Positions 52,096-64,000 of a DNA stretch of 64,000 nucleotides are shown here, piece after piece (positions within the stretch are counted from its first letter, which is position 1; every line of letters begins with the position of its first letter). The notes beneath the pieces were generated by a model. That model did not search any database. It saw only the letters and a program-made list of their open reading frames with translations, and was not told the origin of the DNA. Source of the stretch: Branchiostoma lanceolatum (Eukaryota > Chordata > Leptocardii > Amphioxiformes > Branchiostomatidae); the NCBI RefSeq assembly GCF_035083965.1, contig NC_089729.1, positions 17,100,964 through 17,164,963 of the forward strand. The letters are read 5' to 3'. The translations under genes and the position numbers were made by a program.

Positions 52096-54086
52096 GAATA
52101 CGTAACTGAGTTATCGCCTTAAATTTCGAAAGAACAAAGTACCGTCCCTTACCCATTACAAGTAGATGGATATTTGCCAAGGACAAACAGATGGTGCCCA
52201 CGAGACAGAGTTATACGGACAGTTGTTTAGTAAACTGGATATGACATAGCTGTACATGTACACGATATAACCATTTATACATAATGTAGCTCTACAAGGT
52301 AGTGGGTGTTAATTGATATCGAGTCAATTGTAGTATCGAAACGAAGTCCTGTGTATATGTTTTGGCAACTTCACTAACACTAAAGATGTGTTGCAACAGC
52401 AATATGTACAAATATTGCACCCATAGATACATGAACCTCTACATTGGTTGAGAGCTTGTAATGCTTGAAATAGATGTGGGATATTAATATACTTTAAACT
52501 TTTCTGCAACTCTAAAAATTACACTTACCGTGATTTTCGACTGAGCTGCTCGGTTTTCTTTAGTTCTCTGACTTATTCGCTCTCACGTGACTTGTCGCAA
52601 GTGTATCGTCAGCAATTCGTCAAACATTTCTAAGAGCAAAGGGTTCGATTCACATAAGGGAGCACCAACCTTCTCTAAATCAACCTTTAGCAACCTTTGA
52701 ACCATTGCTGATGCCACGCGTGTGTCCCTGGTGACTACATTAGAGAACTGAAGATGATTGAGTAGTGCTGCGTATCTAAACGTAACGTCAGGTACAGGTA
52801 CAGGTACCGGTACAGAGGGTTAGGTGCAGGTCCGGACCTGTACCTGGACCTGAACAATTTTGAAAATGTACATAGGCGACGTATGCTACATAATCTATGA
52901 GCTGAATTTATGTATGATGACATAACTTCAACCTTAATGTCAAAAGTATATTTCCACACACACACACACACACACACACACGAACGCTGACAAAAACATA
53001 ACCTTCTTGGCGAAGGTAACAAGCAAAACTTAAAGTTAAAATTAAAATGCAAAGAATGAACAGATGCTTCCACATGAACAATGTATAAGATTTTATAAGT
53101 GTATATAATTAAACTGCTAATTTGGATAGATCTATTATCAATTTGTGAGCGGACGAAACAGGAGTTTAGCCAGATGAGATGACCTCTGCCCTGTGACGTC
53201 ATACTGCATCAGACAAGTGGGCATGTGACAAGTTAGAAATTCGTACATGTCAATATATATACGAATTTTTAACTTGTCGTATGTATGCAGAAATGGTGAT
53301 AAGTTGCAAGAAATGTCAGCAAGATGCACATGTCCATTCGCTCCGACAGGCACACACTGTTTTTACCTTCGCCAAAGAGGCTTTGTTTTGGTAGCGTTGT
53401 TGTGTAACTATGCTTTTTGTTTTCAATTCGACGCTGAAAAGTATAACACAAGAAGCTATGATTGGATGGTCATGAAATTTAGCATGTGTTTAGGTCTAGA
53501 TCTTCTCTTGTCTTGTCGTGTCTTATGGAAGAAATTGTTAGATTGGGGCCCCCCGGCGACTTTCTTTATTCTTCTTCCCAATTGAGGAGGGAGAAATTTT
53601 GAAGCAGGGTTTCCAAGAAGTACCAGCAGTAGAGTTTGTTTAGTCACGAAAGTACCTGTTACTTGCTCGAGGCTAAACAAGGAGCCCACCCATCATCATT
53701 AAATTACTCGAAACAAAGAAAACTTTTAAGACAATTAACGTTATGTGTATAAAGACAGGAAAAAAGAGAGCAGAATGAGGATAAGTGTATGGAATACCTA
53801 GGTACCCGTTCATATGTTTGTTGCCCTCTATAACACAGGAGACACTAAAGACAACTAAGTATGTAGGTAATGATGGTATTTTGATATGACAACTGCGGTG
53901 GCCATGCATATATCCAATTATAACCCGCCAACCGGTCCGACCGGCGTAGTAACAAAGGATGTATGGCAGTCCCTGCGGCGAGACAAACAAGGCACGAGAT
54001 TTGATCTTTTGTGTGTACAGAAATATATCCCTCCTTTTATAAAGCGTCAGCATACCTGGATTAGACTCAAAGAAACGAACTTTATA
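52089..54086. other. Intergenic, repeat fragments only
   Basis: It holds a partial TAGTGCTGCG-type hAT element (about 52763-52865), a (CA)n run near 52958-52980 and a diverged dispersed repeat near 53360-53660. No exon was recognised. Confidence 0.5.
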
Positions 54087-55046
54087 ATGGCGGACGATCT
54101 GGTCAACTGGCGGTTACTTCTTGGCCTCTTCCTGTTCGGACTAAACCAGTTCTTGGTGATTTTTTTCATCAAAACGGCTGGACTGGTCGACAGTGTGCCC
54201 TGTAGAGCGGGAGAGAAGTCGGCGCCGATTCGCAGAGAAGTAAGAGCTCGAGCCGACATGCAGGACTTCCCAACGTCAGAGTAAGTCTAAAACCAAACTA
54301 TTTTGGATCAAACTTACTATTATGGACGTATTTCATGTGATTATGGGGTTGAAAGGTTTTAGAGGGTGGAGTGATTCATAGCATGTCGACAGGTGTTTGG
54401 GGGTACAATTATTCTGTTGTCAAATGTCACGAATTGTGATTGACTGCATGAAACTGATGGTATGTCAGGAGTAGAGGTTTTCTCATTTGAAAATGAAATT
54501 TAATTCCTTTTCATGTAATACAGCCACCACAAGAACTAAAAGTGATATATTCAAAGACGAAACAAAGTACTGACATACTCGAAGTACAAACTTATCTGAC
54601 TAAAGAAAGTAAGCGAATAGTGGCGCTAGAATGCCTTTCCTAAAATCGGAATTACCGAGCTATCATGTTGTTATTGCCGTTGTTATTTTGCTGTTGTGAA
54701 TGTTGGATACCATGTACTAGAATAACAAACAAATTTTTTCATTATTCCCAGGGGCACCTATTCTAACCCATTGGATGACAAACAAGACATATTGAAGAGA
54801 GCAGACAAAACGTGGAACAGGCTTCAAAGCGACTTGCACGAGAAAGGCCTGGAAAAGTTTTTCAGGAACAAGAAAACGTACAAACATGATGCAGCAAGAC
54901 AAAACTTCGAACACTCACCAGACGACCGTGTGGCGGACATTGCTGGAAGGACAGGCTTCAATCATGCAAAGATTGGAATTTCCAGGCATAAAAAAGAAGC
55001 CCTGAGGAAACATCCTTCACTTCAGAAAATCATATCTAAAATATAG
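54087..55046 (+). CDS. Small type II membrane protein, unknown function
   Basis: Exons 54087-54280 and 54752-55046 join at phase 2 (GA|GTAAGT ... CCCAG|G) into 162 codons plus stop. Residues 8-28 are a single membrane segment (LLLGLFLFGLNQFLVIFFI) near the N-terminus with a short cytosolic lead, as in Golgi type II enzymes. The rest is basic and helical-looking, with KTWNRLQSDLHEKGLEKFF and RVADIAGRTGFNHAKIGISR. No known domain was recognised. The first exon resembles the first exon of the downstream ST8Sia gene in position of the membrane segment, FNQ/LNQ motif and phase. It may therefore be a duplicated or alternative 5' exon of that gene. Confidence 0.6.
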
Positions 55047-55328
55047 TACATGTAAATCATAAGACGACATCCTGACCAAAAGTTCACTGGATGTAATATT
55101 AACTATGGGCAGTGGATGATAAATGTAGCTTAGGTTCGTTTTATGTACAAGCAAATAAGATTACGGCCACTTGTTTACTCGGCATAATATTCATAATTAA
55201 CACGTATAAGGTCGTGTTCGTGTATAATATTCAGTATACAGTTTTCACGTAACTGTGCATCGGAAAAGAATTGTATGTAATGGACAGGATTTGGATACAA
55301 CGTTGACCAAACATCCATCAGATAAAGG

Positions 55329-55334
55329 AATAAA
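55329..55334 (+). terminator. Candidate polyadenylation signal
   Basis: AATAAA lies about 285 bases after the stop codon at 55046, supporting a separate transcript ending here. Confidence 0.5.
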
Positions 55335-55592
55335 TTATCCATTTATTATACATTATTATACATGTAAATACAGGGCAACAACCCCTCCATATGTCCAACA
55401 ACGCTGAAGCTGATCATGAGGCACCAGGTCGGCCAAGGTTTTCAGTTTTTGGTGCCAGTTTTTGTCTAGTTGTTGTTGACACTATTTTTGACAGTTGACT
55501 ACTCTATCACTGCTTGATACAAAATGTACAGGTAATTCAACAGCCAGATCGCCGGTAGTCTTGTTTATGTACATTTATTACGGGTACGTGCT

Positions 55593-56230
55593 GTGAAACG
55601 CACACATGTCAGCCAACATCAACTATTACAAGAGTGGTTTAGTTGTGTCAGCAATAATTCAAAAGTGTCCCTTCTTCACAAATCCAAAAATCATTATCTA
55701 CAAGAAAACTATCTTCATGATGTGAAGAATGTTGAAATCCGTAAAGCGATAACACAGTTAAGAATTAGTAGCCATAGATTGAATATAGAGACAGGTAGAT
55801 ACATGTTCTTTAATGTAGCTCCCGACCAAAGGTTTTGCACATTCTGCCAAATCGAATTGAAGATGAGTTTCACTTCATTATGGAATGCACTAAATATGAT
55901 GCTCTACGCGATGAGTTATTCACCTCTCTCAATTCAAGTACTTCAGATGTTAAGACACTCAATGCCACAGATAGATTTGACTATATATTTAGATGCAACA
56001 GCTCGTACAGTGTTAAGATAGGCAAATATATAAAAGATTGTTTTGTTATTAGAAAAAATAATGATAATCAAAATTAGCCCAACTTGAATCATGTAAAACC
56101 TAAGATAGTCATTTTGTTGTAGTGAATAGTTTTATCCCATGCTTATGTCTTGTTCTATGTTTACTGTTGTTGCCATACTTTGTACCTGCTACAATAGTCG
56201 CGCAATGAAGTTCTTCTATAATGAATAAAA
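55593..56230 (+). pseudogene. Frameshifted 3' fragment of a non-LTR retrotransposon
   Basis: The frame carries ITQLRISSHRLNIETGRYMF then RFCTFCQIE. A one-base frame change near 55850 is needed to reach EDEFHFIMECTKYDALRDEL and a stop at about 56077. The CxxC...H..C-like knuckle after the reverse-transcriptase region is typical of LINE ORF2 C-termini. The copy is 5'-truncated and inactive. Confidence 0.75.
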
Positions 56231-56448
56231 CATGATGTAAGTGTAACGCCAATCCTCAGTGAGTCATGTCTCCTTTTCATTCAAAACACTGAAATGGGTG
56301 TTTAGCAATACAAAGGCTGAATGATTTCTGGAATGAAATGGGAGAGAAAAATATAAGAAAGTGTTTTCAGCCCCTAAAAATTGATTTCTTCTGGACCAAT
56401 CATCTACACTCTCCCTTTCAGACAACTCGGAGATGTGGGCTTGGTAAA

Positions 56449-56910
56449 TCATTATCTCCATGAAAAATGGAGATATAGTTTTGGGTGTGTCTGTCTGTTT
56501 GTCTGTCTGTTTGTTTGTTTGCTACTCTAGTCAGCATAACTCCAGAACCTCTTGATTGATTACAATGATATTTGGTATGTGGGCAGGTGTTGTGAAGCCG
56601 AAGTTCAAGGTTGATTTGGGGCCCCCTAGTATGTGACCTTGGTACTGCAGCAGAACTTCTATTTTTGTATCTTTTGACTTGGACGTGCTATGGTCTTGAT
56701 TTTTGGGTGGCAGATAGCTTGTGATGTAATTAAGAAGTGATTTAGATCTGGGCCCCCTAGCAGCTTGCTCTGGAACGGCAGGGGTGTTATTGTGAAAATT
56801 TTCTAAGGAGAATAACTGAACAAAGGAACGACGGATTTCCATGATATTTAGTATACAGGTAGCTTAGACAGAGATGTACACAATAAAGTGCAAAGTATGC
56901 TCATTGGGAC
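56449..56910 (+). repeat. Dispersed ttatctccatgaaaa-type repeat, third copy
   Basis: It is collinear with the copy at 21366: palindrome head, tgtctgtttg run, gatatttggtatgtggg, gggccccctagtatgtgacc, cagcagaacttc. Confidence 0.7.
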
Positions 56911-57794
56911 TTAATTTTTTTATTCTGTGGAGAACAGAAACATCCACGGGAGGGGGGGGGGGGTGGATAAACAAGTGTGACTCCCGGTAAAGCCTGAAGT
57001 GACTGGCTTCCCCGAGGGCTTAGGGTTCGCGGCTAATTAACATTTTTAACCCGTCGGCGCCCAAATCACCTTTTATTCCGCCATCTACAAAATGCTACAC
57101 GGGAGACTTGGTCAAACGGATTGAAGGAAAAAAGTTGATTCCATTTGATTACTTCTGCGGGAAATTCGTTAAGTCTAGAGTATCAGTCGTTATGTCGGCG
57201 TAAGAAGTCAATTACGACTGACCTATTAAGCCAAGGGGGCAGAACCTTTTTGACACAGTTCTGTGTCAAATATTTCACACATGACAACACATACATCTCG
57301 GTCACAACAACAATTTTTTTGCGACGCCTCATGAGTGAAGCCTGTTGTATGGCATTATGCTCGCTTTCAAAATACTGTACGTCTGTGCAAAAGTACACAT
57401 AGGGAATTGATTTTGGCTACTCCTCATGGGAATACTAGTATTGCTGACACATAGCAAATACAGCAGCTTGTGCATACGACTTTGGGCATAAGAAATCATT
57501 CTGAGCACTTTATAGTTATCTTTTCTTTCTTGTACTCAAGAAAAAATTTAGCTGTTATTTCTTACAGAATTGTCGGTTGCATTACAGGTCTGATACAACA
57601 TACTTACAAAGACAGTCTTTTCTGTTTATTGTCATAGGAAAGCGTTTTTAACATACTTGTAACATGATTGATACTGACAATCATTTCTTTTTAATTGATG
57701 ACTGTTGAAAAAGAAAAGGTCTACTTATAGAAAATTGAATTAGGCATTACAGCTGGTTCCTACGATAAGCATATTAAAATGGCCATGCGAAATC

Positions 57795-58164
57795 TTAAAG
57801 GAACCCCAAGCAATTTTAGAGCCCGAAAATCGGATTTTGAAAGTCAATCTATTTAGTCATTTCTATACAATGATTAGTTCAGACAACACTATTACAATGT
57901 ATAGCAACGTCCATAATGCAAAAATATGACGTTTTTTTGTGATGTGAGAACCCGCTGTTACAATCGTTGCCGGAGTTTTTGTAGGCTCGCGAAACTACGG
58001 GAATCATTGTATGGGAATCATTTCTGCGCAGTTTTAAAATGCTCAAAGTGTTACGTTATTACGCAAATTAGCTAAACAGTGTTAGTAAGTGTCACTACCA
58101 TAAAGATCTCAGCATTTCTTTATTTCCATTTTTTGGGCCCTGATATTGCTTTGGTTTCCTTTAA
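57795..58164. mobile_element. TTAA-flanked MITE
   Basis: The ends aggaaccccaagcaatttta and, inverted, tattgctttggtttcct, with the inner agagcccgaaaa / ttttttgggccct match, lie between TTAA at 57795-57798 and 58161-58164. Non-coding. It lies just upstream of the ST8Sia-like gene. Confidence 0.7.
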
Positions 58165-58377
58165 CTGAACAGCCCTTGTACAGACGACAAAGCATGGAGA
58201 CAACATGCCACACCTAAATGAGCTGTCACCTAATCACGCGTGAAGTGACAACTGGATTAACAGGTTTGGCCAATGATGGCCCTCGGCCTAAATATACTCA
58301 CGACAGAGACAACGTATAGGTGGCCATTGTGGAGGACTCCTGGGAACTGGTGTAATAGTTTCTGAACAGGTTCTGCG

Positions 58378-61300
58378 ATGAAGGCAAGTCGCGATTTCAA
58401 ATCTAGGTTCTTTGTAGCCATAATTATATTGGCTTTCAACCAGTTGTTACTAATTTCCATTATCATGTCGAAGCCTGGTTCGGATTCCTGTGAGGAATTG
58501 GACAACATTCGCGCTGCAGTGGAGAGGAAGGATCCTGTGGTCCGGGAGGCGGGCCCTATCGAGAAGGAACGCATGGTGCGAGAAGCGGGTCCTATCGACA
58601 TCTTAGGGTATGTCCCGATCTATATCAGCATTGCTATTCGAGGGTGTCTATAAGTTTCCCCGCCATGCACTTTCCTGGCCCCGTCAGATCATTTTCCCGT
58701 CAGTGCGCAAGTTTCCCCGTCAAGTGTGTGGCGTAGAAAATGTGCATAAACAGTGTATTTTTTTCTCGTTCTAAACTGGTACCTACATGAGCAGTATTTA
58801 GTAAGAAAAGTCAGAAGGAAAGATACACTTTTAAGAGAGTTTGAAGGGGACGTAACGTTAGATGAAGTTTTGTTGGCATTTTTGTCGGCGGAATGGACCG
58901 TCATTCGCGACAAGTCGGCACCAAACCTACCGTACAAGTCACCGTACTTGCTCAGCACATAAGTGTGTTTGGGGCTCGATGATAATTTTATCGATCCTAC
59001 GTACAGCATGAAATAAGAATTTCAGAAACAAAACTCAGTCCATGCGTTATTCTATTCCCGCAAGTATTCGTGAGTATTTACCAGAGATTTGAATCTATTC
59101 GGTGATAATTTAAACAGAAAAATGGTAAAAGGACAAGTAACATTACACGAGGAATGTATAGCCTAGAGCCACAAGACGATAAGTTTTAGAAATATTATTA
59201 TGACAAAAAGTGTTTATCACGTTAAAAGAAGTGAGGAAACTTGGAGTATTGACTTCTGTCACAACACTAATGAAGTAATGTTAAATCGTTTTCAATTTGT
59301 TTACTACTAAGACAGATCAAATGACTGTTGAGTTGTCTTCGTAACTTTCAATGCAGTTACGTATACAGTGATCAGCAAGACAATGAATGCTGAGTGTTTG
59401 TGAGTGGTAGTCTTTTGTCTGATGAGGATTTGTGGTATACGTACTTCATATAGGCTTTTGGCAGTAATTCTAGGTTTTGAAAGAAAGTATTTTTCAGAGT
59501 TGAATATTCATGTACATACTGTACTCACTCCTTGAGTCGAGTTTCTGTTGCGTTGGTAACTCAAAACTAAAATTGTTGTTGCCTCTATTGTTGTTTGAAA
59601 ACGGCAAAGCCTCGGGGGTTAATACCTACCGTTTCATAACAACAACTTTGGAATCTGTATATACTAATCTCCAAGCAGATCTATAGGTTGCATAAAGACC
59701 GTATCAAACTGGCAGAGGAAGTACGTTTCGCAACCCTTGGATTGCATTACAAGCTCCTTCTTCCAGTTGGATACGGTCTTTGCAATCCATTGGGTCTGGT
59801 TGGAGACTATATATAGGGTCAGAAAGTAATGTGGCTGTTTGACAGACTTTGGGTAACCATGAAATGTTTCACAGAACGCTTAGAACTGTTATGTCGGTTG
59901 CTGTTTGTCAGTCACACAAATATTGTACGCTTATAGGTTTGATGACACAGCATTTGAAGATAACCCTAACAAGAAAGACCAGCAGGCACAAAAGAAGGCA
60001 AACTACCCACGGATAGACGACGATATTCCTGACGCACAAAAAGATAGGAATATCGAAGTGCCACAACAAAATCCACAGAACTTACCCGGCGAACTACCGC
60101 AAGGTTCTGTGGACTGGAATGGCTTCAACAGGACGGAGATAAAAAACTTCAGGTAACATACCAGGAGAAGTGATTTTCTCAGACCTGTGATAGAAACAGT
60201 GGTAAGATAGAAGCTACTTAAACTAGAGGCAAGATCTTTCATGACGTATGCAATATTGCTATTAAGACTTTTTGGCTGACACTGTGATATTTAGTAATAT
60301 GTCTCTACAATTTTTCTACCAAAACACAGTTTTTAGCTAATACACCCTCTTCCAATTGTCAACATTACATAACACAGAAGTCATGAAAATAAAGCACTGT
60401 ATTGTAGTTTGACATGGAAACTTTTTGAAGTATGGAAATGTAATACAGATTATTATCTCCATGAAAAAAAGACCTTTTCATGAGGATATTGTTTTGCGTG
60501 CGTTTGCGTGTGTGTTATCCTGTGTGAATGTTTGTGTCACCAGACGCTTAAAATCAGCATAACTGAATAACGTGTAGATGGATTGTAATGATATTTGGTA
60601 TGTGGGTAGGTGCTGGGAAGAGAAAGGTCAAGTTTAATTTTGGGCCCCCTGGTATGTGTCACTGGAACTGCAATGGCGTATTTGTAAAAATTTTCCAAGG
60701 AGAATAACGGAAGAAAGGAAAGACAGATTTTTATGTCATTTGGTACGCAGGTGGGTTGAACAGAGATGTACAAACTGACGTGCTAATTATGCAAATTGGG
60801 ACTGAATTTGCATAATTAATGAGGCATATCTACTCCTCCATTGTAGGTATATGCTTTGAGGTCGCACCTGTCAAATCTGTTGGTCTCTTATCTAGGTCAA
60901 GCATTCCCCAGGTCCCAACAGCTGGTGGTCAAACAACAAATGGGTACACTACCAAACCTGTGTACTTGTTTCTATTATGTGGATACCCTCTGACACATAA
61001 AACAAAACAACCAGCAGCAACAAAATATAACTAGGGCAAATAAAATGCATCATATATAAAAAAAATTTCATGGAGATTTTGGGTCTTCGGACTCTTGTTA
61101 CTAAAGCATTGGTTTTCCAATATGCAGGAAAATGGTGCTTAACCAGACCAGAGTGTCGACGCACCTCTACACCTCCCAGAAGAACGTGCCTCTGCACTCC
61201 GGACTGACGTTTTTCCAGTCCAATCTGACGGTCAAGATCATGCGAGGGACATTCCAGTATTTACCCCGTGTAAGGATACGGGCAATTTTTTGGGGACAAG

Positions 61301-64000
61301 TATCCATACATTGACGGCAAAGATTTTCTCTACTTGTCCCAATAATGCTGCGTTGTCATAGATCAAGAAATTCTATATAACGTTACTGTTGTACTAGTAA
61401 TGCCCTTCCGCAGATCCTAAGCGCTGCTATTTTTGTCTGTGGGGCAGCAAAGCAGTTTGGGTAAAGGGATGAAGTCTTTCATCTCTGACTGACTTGTTCT
61501 TTTCTCCTTTTTTCCTTTTTTTTCTTTGCAGCATGTCTATTTTCCCAGAAAACCGTACCAGACGTGCAGTGTGGTTGGGAACGGGGGGATTCTGACGGGA
61601 AGTGGATGTGGGAACGAGATTAACTCTGCAGATCACGTGTTTAGGTGAGATACACCGAATCTTTTGAAATTCCACACCCTTTCCATAGTGTCCTGGACAT
61701 ACTAGAAAACAGCATTCATGGACTGCAAATTTAGCCATAGCTCCTCGTGCAGATCATCACAATTCATAATATTGGGTGTAATTTTGTCTGAAAAACATAA
61801 AATATTGTTGGGATGGTCTTCTGTCCTTGATCTAAATGATAAATTGATGAAATGTCACTTCAGCAATCCTAGACAAACTGACCTTATTTCTGTCATACCT
61901 AGATATCAAACTATGTCCTGTTCATAACTGTCCAACTTCAATGAACACACGACTCATTTCTAAAAATCATCCACTTCATGTCAACATTCTCCCTTATTTG
62001 CATACAGACTGAACCTGCCACCAATGCAAGGAAGGTTTACTGAAGATGTAGGGAATAAGACCAACTTTGTCACACTGAATCCCTCTGTACTGCAAAATGG
62101 GTAAGTGAATAGTTGTTTTGGTCTGGGGTGTATTGAAACAAGGCAAATAATGATTCTTCCAATAAATCACGTTGCCTTTAAGACAATAGATTGTCACATG
62201 TACATGTAGTACTGATTTATAACCAATTTCTCATACACCACATACATTAACTGTAACGTTATATATGGTAGATTTATATCAACTATATACATGCTGCCCT
62301 GTGTGTCCTGTATATATATTTAGCAACCAAGTAGTGTTGGTATCAGAAAAAAGCTGCATTCCTCATGATACGATATCAAATATACACCAAAAGATGACTA
62401 AATCATTTTTCCTTTTTCTGGTTACAGATATGGTCTGCTTTTGGAGCAGGAAAACGTGAGTGCTTTCGTGCAAGCAGTGGCGATGTATCCCGCCAACGCT
62501 GTCATCTATACTCACCCGTTTGACCACAGACGGTACAGAAAGCCGGTGTACCGGGCACACAAGGCGATGAGAGACTCTGAACAGGTGGTGCGGTGGTCGC
62601 ATCCGGACTTCTTACGTGCAGCGGACAGTTTCTGGAAGAAAGTGTTCCACCTGACAGAGCCGCGCATTACCTCAGGTGAGAAAGCTGGAAATCAAAAACC
62701 AGTCTAACAGACCAGAATATATGACCGACCTTTAAGTTATGGCTGCCCAAAGAAAAGCATGTTAAGATACACTGAAACAAGGCTTCATAAAAGTACTAAC
62801 CCAAACTTCAATCTCAAAATTTTTTCTACACTGAAAAGTCACAAGGGTTTAGTTAATAACCATGCAAAGAAAACAGAGGGTTGTACAGCTCAAACTCCGA
62901 AGAAAGCTGTCAGTTTCAAGGAAACCCTACCTTTTGACCACAGATCTCTGATGTATCCCTCCGCATGACCCAACAACTCACATCTATCCTTACGCCAACT
63001 GAAATGGCAAACTAAACAAATTTCAAACAAAATGGGAAAGCTAAGACCCTACCTGTTCCCTCTAACCAAAAAGTCTCCAGATTGGACAAAAAATTTCAAG
63101 GAAAAGAAAGGTCTTAAAGATTTCAAGTATGGACTAAAAAGGTATTCAAATGTTTTGCACTCTACTGAGCAATGCAACTTTTGGGTCACCCCTATACCCC
63201 GGGTGTAACACTGGTGCAGGAAAGGTTCATAAATTGGACAGCAGAATAAAATCCTTCTATTTGCTAAATCATGCTTTGTCTGGATCATAATTTGTTTGGA
63301 TCATGTTGGAAGACTGTACTCCATATTCCTTTGTAAAACTGAAGACACATAACCTCTATTAATATCAATCCGCCGTATTACATAAACCTGAAAAACAGTG
63401 GGTTTGAGAGATCGCTAGTGCAGCACGCCAAAGGTATGTGCAGTTTAGATATACAGGAGTGCATTGTACTGGGATATGTTGGGTCGGAGATCTGCTTGGA
63501 CGCATCTTTTCAGGGTGGCAGAATTATGTACCCTAGTGGAATTACTAAAAATGCAGAAATGTTCGCGGTGGTTATATGTTTGCGGTTTTCGCGGCGACCG
63601 TTTCACAGCGAACATAAAACCACCGCGAACATTTTTGTCCAATACTGTAGGAGCATGTGACTATAGCGCTGCGGCAAACTAAAAACCACCGCGAACACTC
63701 CATTTTCCACTTAGTGCGGAATAAAAACCACGCGAACTTAAATGCATTTACAGTATGTTAGTATATACCTAATGGAATCGAAACTAAAACTGATATTGTT
63801 TCACTTTCTTTCCAGGTCTCCTTGTGACGACCATCGCTCTCGCCATGTGTGAGGAGACCCATCTCTACGGCTTCTGGCCCTACAGAACAGCCCAAGATGG
63901 CAGGGTTCTAGCCTATCACTACTTCGAGCGACCCATCTCCAGTAAACACCAACTAGTCTGGGATGAGGCAGAGATGTTTAGACTGGGGGTTTTGAACAAC
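58378..64000 (+). CDS. Alpha-2,8-sialyltransferase-like gene (ST8Sia family), 3' end outside window
   Basis: Exons are 58378-58607, 59937-60152, 61128-61269, 61532-61644, 62008-62100, 62428-62675 and 63816 to the window edge. The phases match (2, 2, 0, 2, 2, 1), giving 409 codons so far. Residues about 10-30 form a type II signal anchor (FFVAIIILAFNQLLLISII), followed by a variable stem. Sialylmotif L is CSVVGNGGILTGSGCGNEIN through KTNFVTLNPS. Motif S is ITSGLLVTTIALAMCEETHL with YGFWPY, then AYHYFE (motif III region) and HQLVWDEAE (motif VS His/Glu). The enzyme would transfer sialic acid from CMP-Neu5Ac in an alpha-2,8 linkage in the Golgi lumen. The linkage is inferred from ST8-type motifs. 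Substrate (ganglioside, glycoprotein or polysialic acid) cannot be told. Confidence 0.9.
59650..59815. repeat. Imperfect inverted repeat, ctccaagcagatcta end
   Basis: The left part tatatactaatctccaagca and the right part ggttggagactatatata are roughly inverted, with inner gaccgtatcaaactgg / ccagttggatacggtc. It lies in ST8Sia intron 1. The end resembles that of the element at 39981. Confidence 0.55.
60446..60810 (+). repeat. Dispersed ttatctccatgaaaa-type repeat, fourth copy
   Basis: It is a diverged copy (ttatctccatgaaaaaaaga, gatatttggtatgtggg, gggccccctggtatgtg) in ST8Sia intron 2. Confidence 0.65.
62676..63815. other. ST8Sia intron 6
   Basis: It contains a repeat with cgcgaacataaaaccaccgc motifs near 63555-63735; a similar run is at about 4085-4110. 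The unrecognised frame at 62759-62968 has no known domain. Confidence 0.45.

Noticed and set aside
62759-63200. Lys-rich frames in ST8Sia intron 6
   Set aside because: No recognisable domain, stops in the way, and the exon before and after splice directly in phase.
1-64000. CRISPR array, bacterial operon or phage signals
   Set aside because: No regularly spaced direct repeats with spacers were found; introns with GT/AG borders and metazoan domain families show the DNA is animal.

Overview
The window looks like a stretch of an invertebrate deuterostome genome, most probably a lancelet (amphioxus, Branchiostoma). It holds spliced, intron-rich genes with clean GT/AG borders, a sialyltransferase of the ST8Sia type, histamine N-methyltransferase and inter-alpha-trypsin inhibitor heavy-chain relatives, P2X7-tail-like genes, and many short inverted-repeat transposons inside introns. 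The species is inferred from gene content and style; no database was searched. All exon models were built by hand from reading frame, splice signals and phase.

Layout. (1) 1-4604, minus strand: 5' part of an inter-alpha-trypsin inhibitor heavy-chain-like gene (signal peptide exon, then VIT-domain exons); its 3' part lies beyond the left edge. (2) 4605-8237: repeat-rich intergenic DNA with long hairpins, a tRNA-Arg-like relic and a ghost of an HNMT exon. (3) 8238-11174, plus: complete four-exon histamine N-methyltransferase-like gene (286 aa). (4) 13163-14812, minus: complete three-exon gene for a 213-aa protein made only of the cysteine-rich P2X7 cytoplasmic tail domain. (5) 17685-51143, plus: a very large secreted mosaic. 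A signal peptide and six LDL-receptor class A repeats (17685-24304) are followed by a second signal-peptide exon (27632). The rest is WAP, follistatin/Kazal, LDLa, two Kunitz, seven thyroglobulin type-1, olfactomedin, two Kunitz and an NTR domain, with a long Pro/Gln/Asn tail. From the second start it codes for 1823 aa; from the first, skipping the second signal exon, for 2136 aa. Phases permit both. The order WAP-Kazal-...-Kunitz-Kunitz-...-NTR is the skeleton of vertebrate WFIKKN proteins, with LDLa in place of Ig and a large thyroglobulin/olfactomedin insertion. (6) 54087-55046, plus: two-exon gene for a 162-aa type II membrane protein of unknown function. (7) 58378-64000, plus: seven exons of an alpha-2,8-sialyltransferase-like gene, running off the right edge.

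The genes are functionally unrelated. Nearly all remaining sequence is introns and mobile-element debris: hAT-like elements with 8-9-bp target duplications, TTAA-flanked elements, a pogo-like TA element, a tRNA-derived SINE, non-LTR retrotransposon tails and several dispersed repeat families. Some lie within a few to a few tens of bases of splice sites. The most novel item is the WFIKKN-like mosaic gene with two possible starts.
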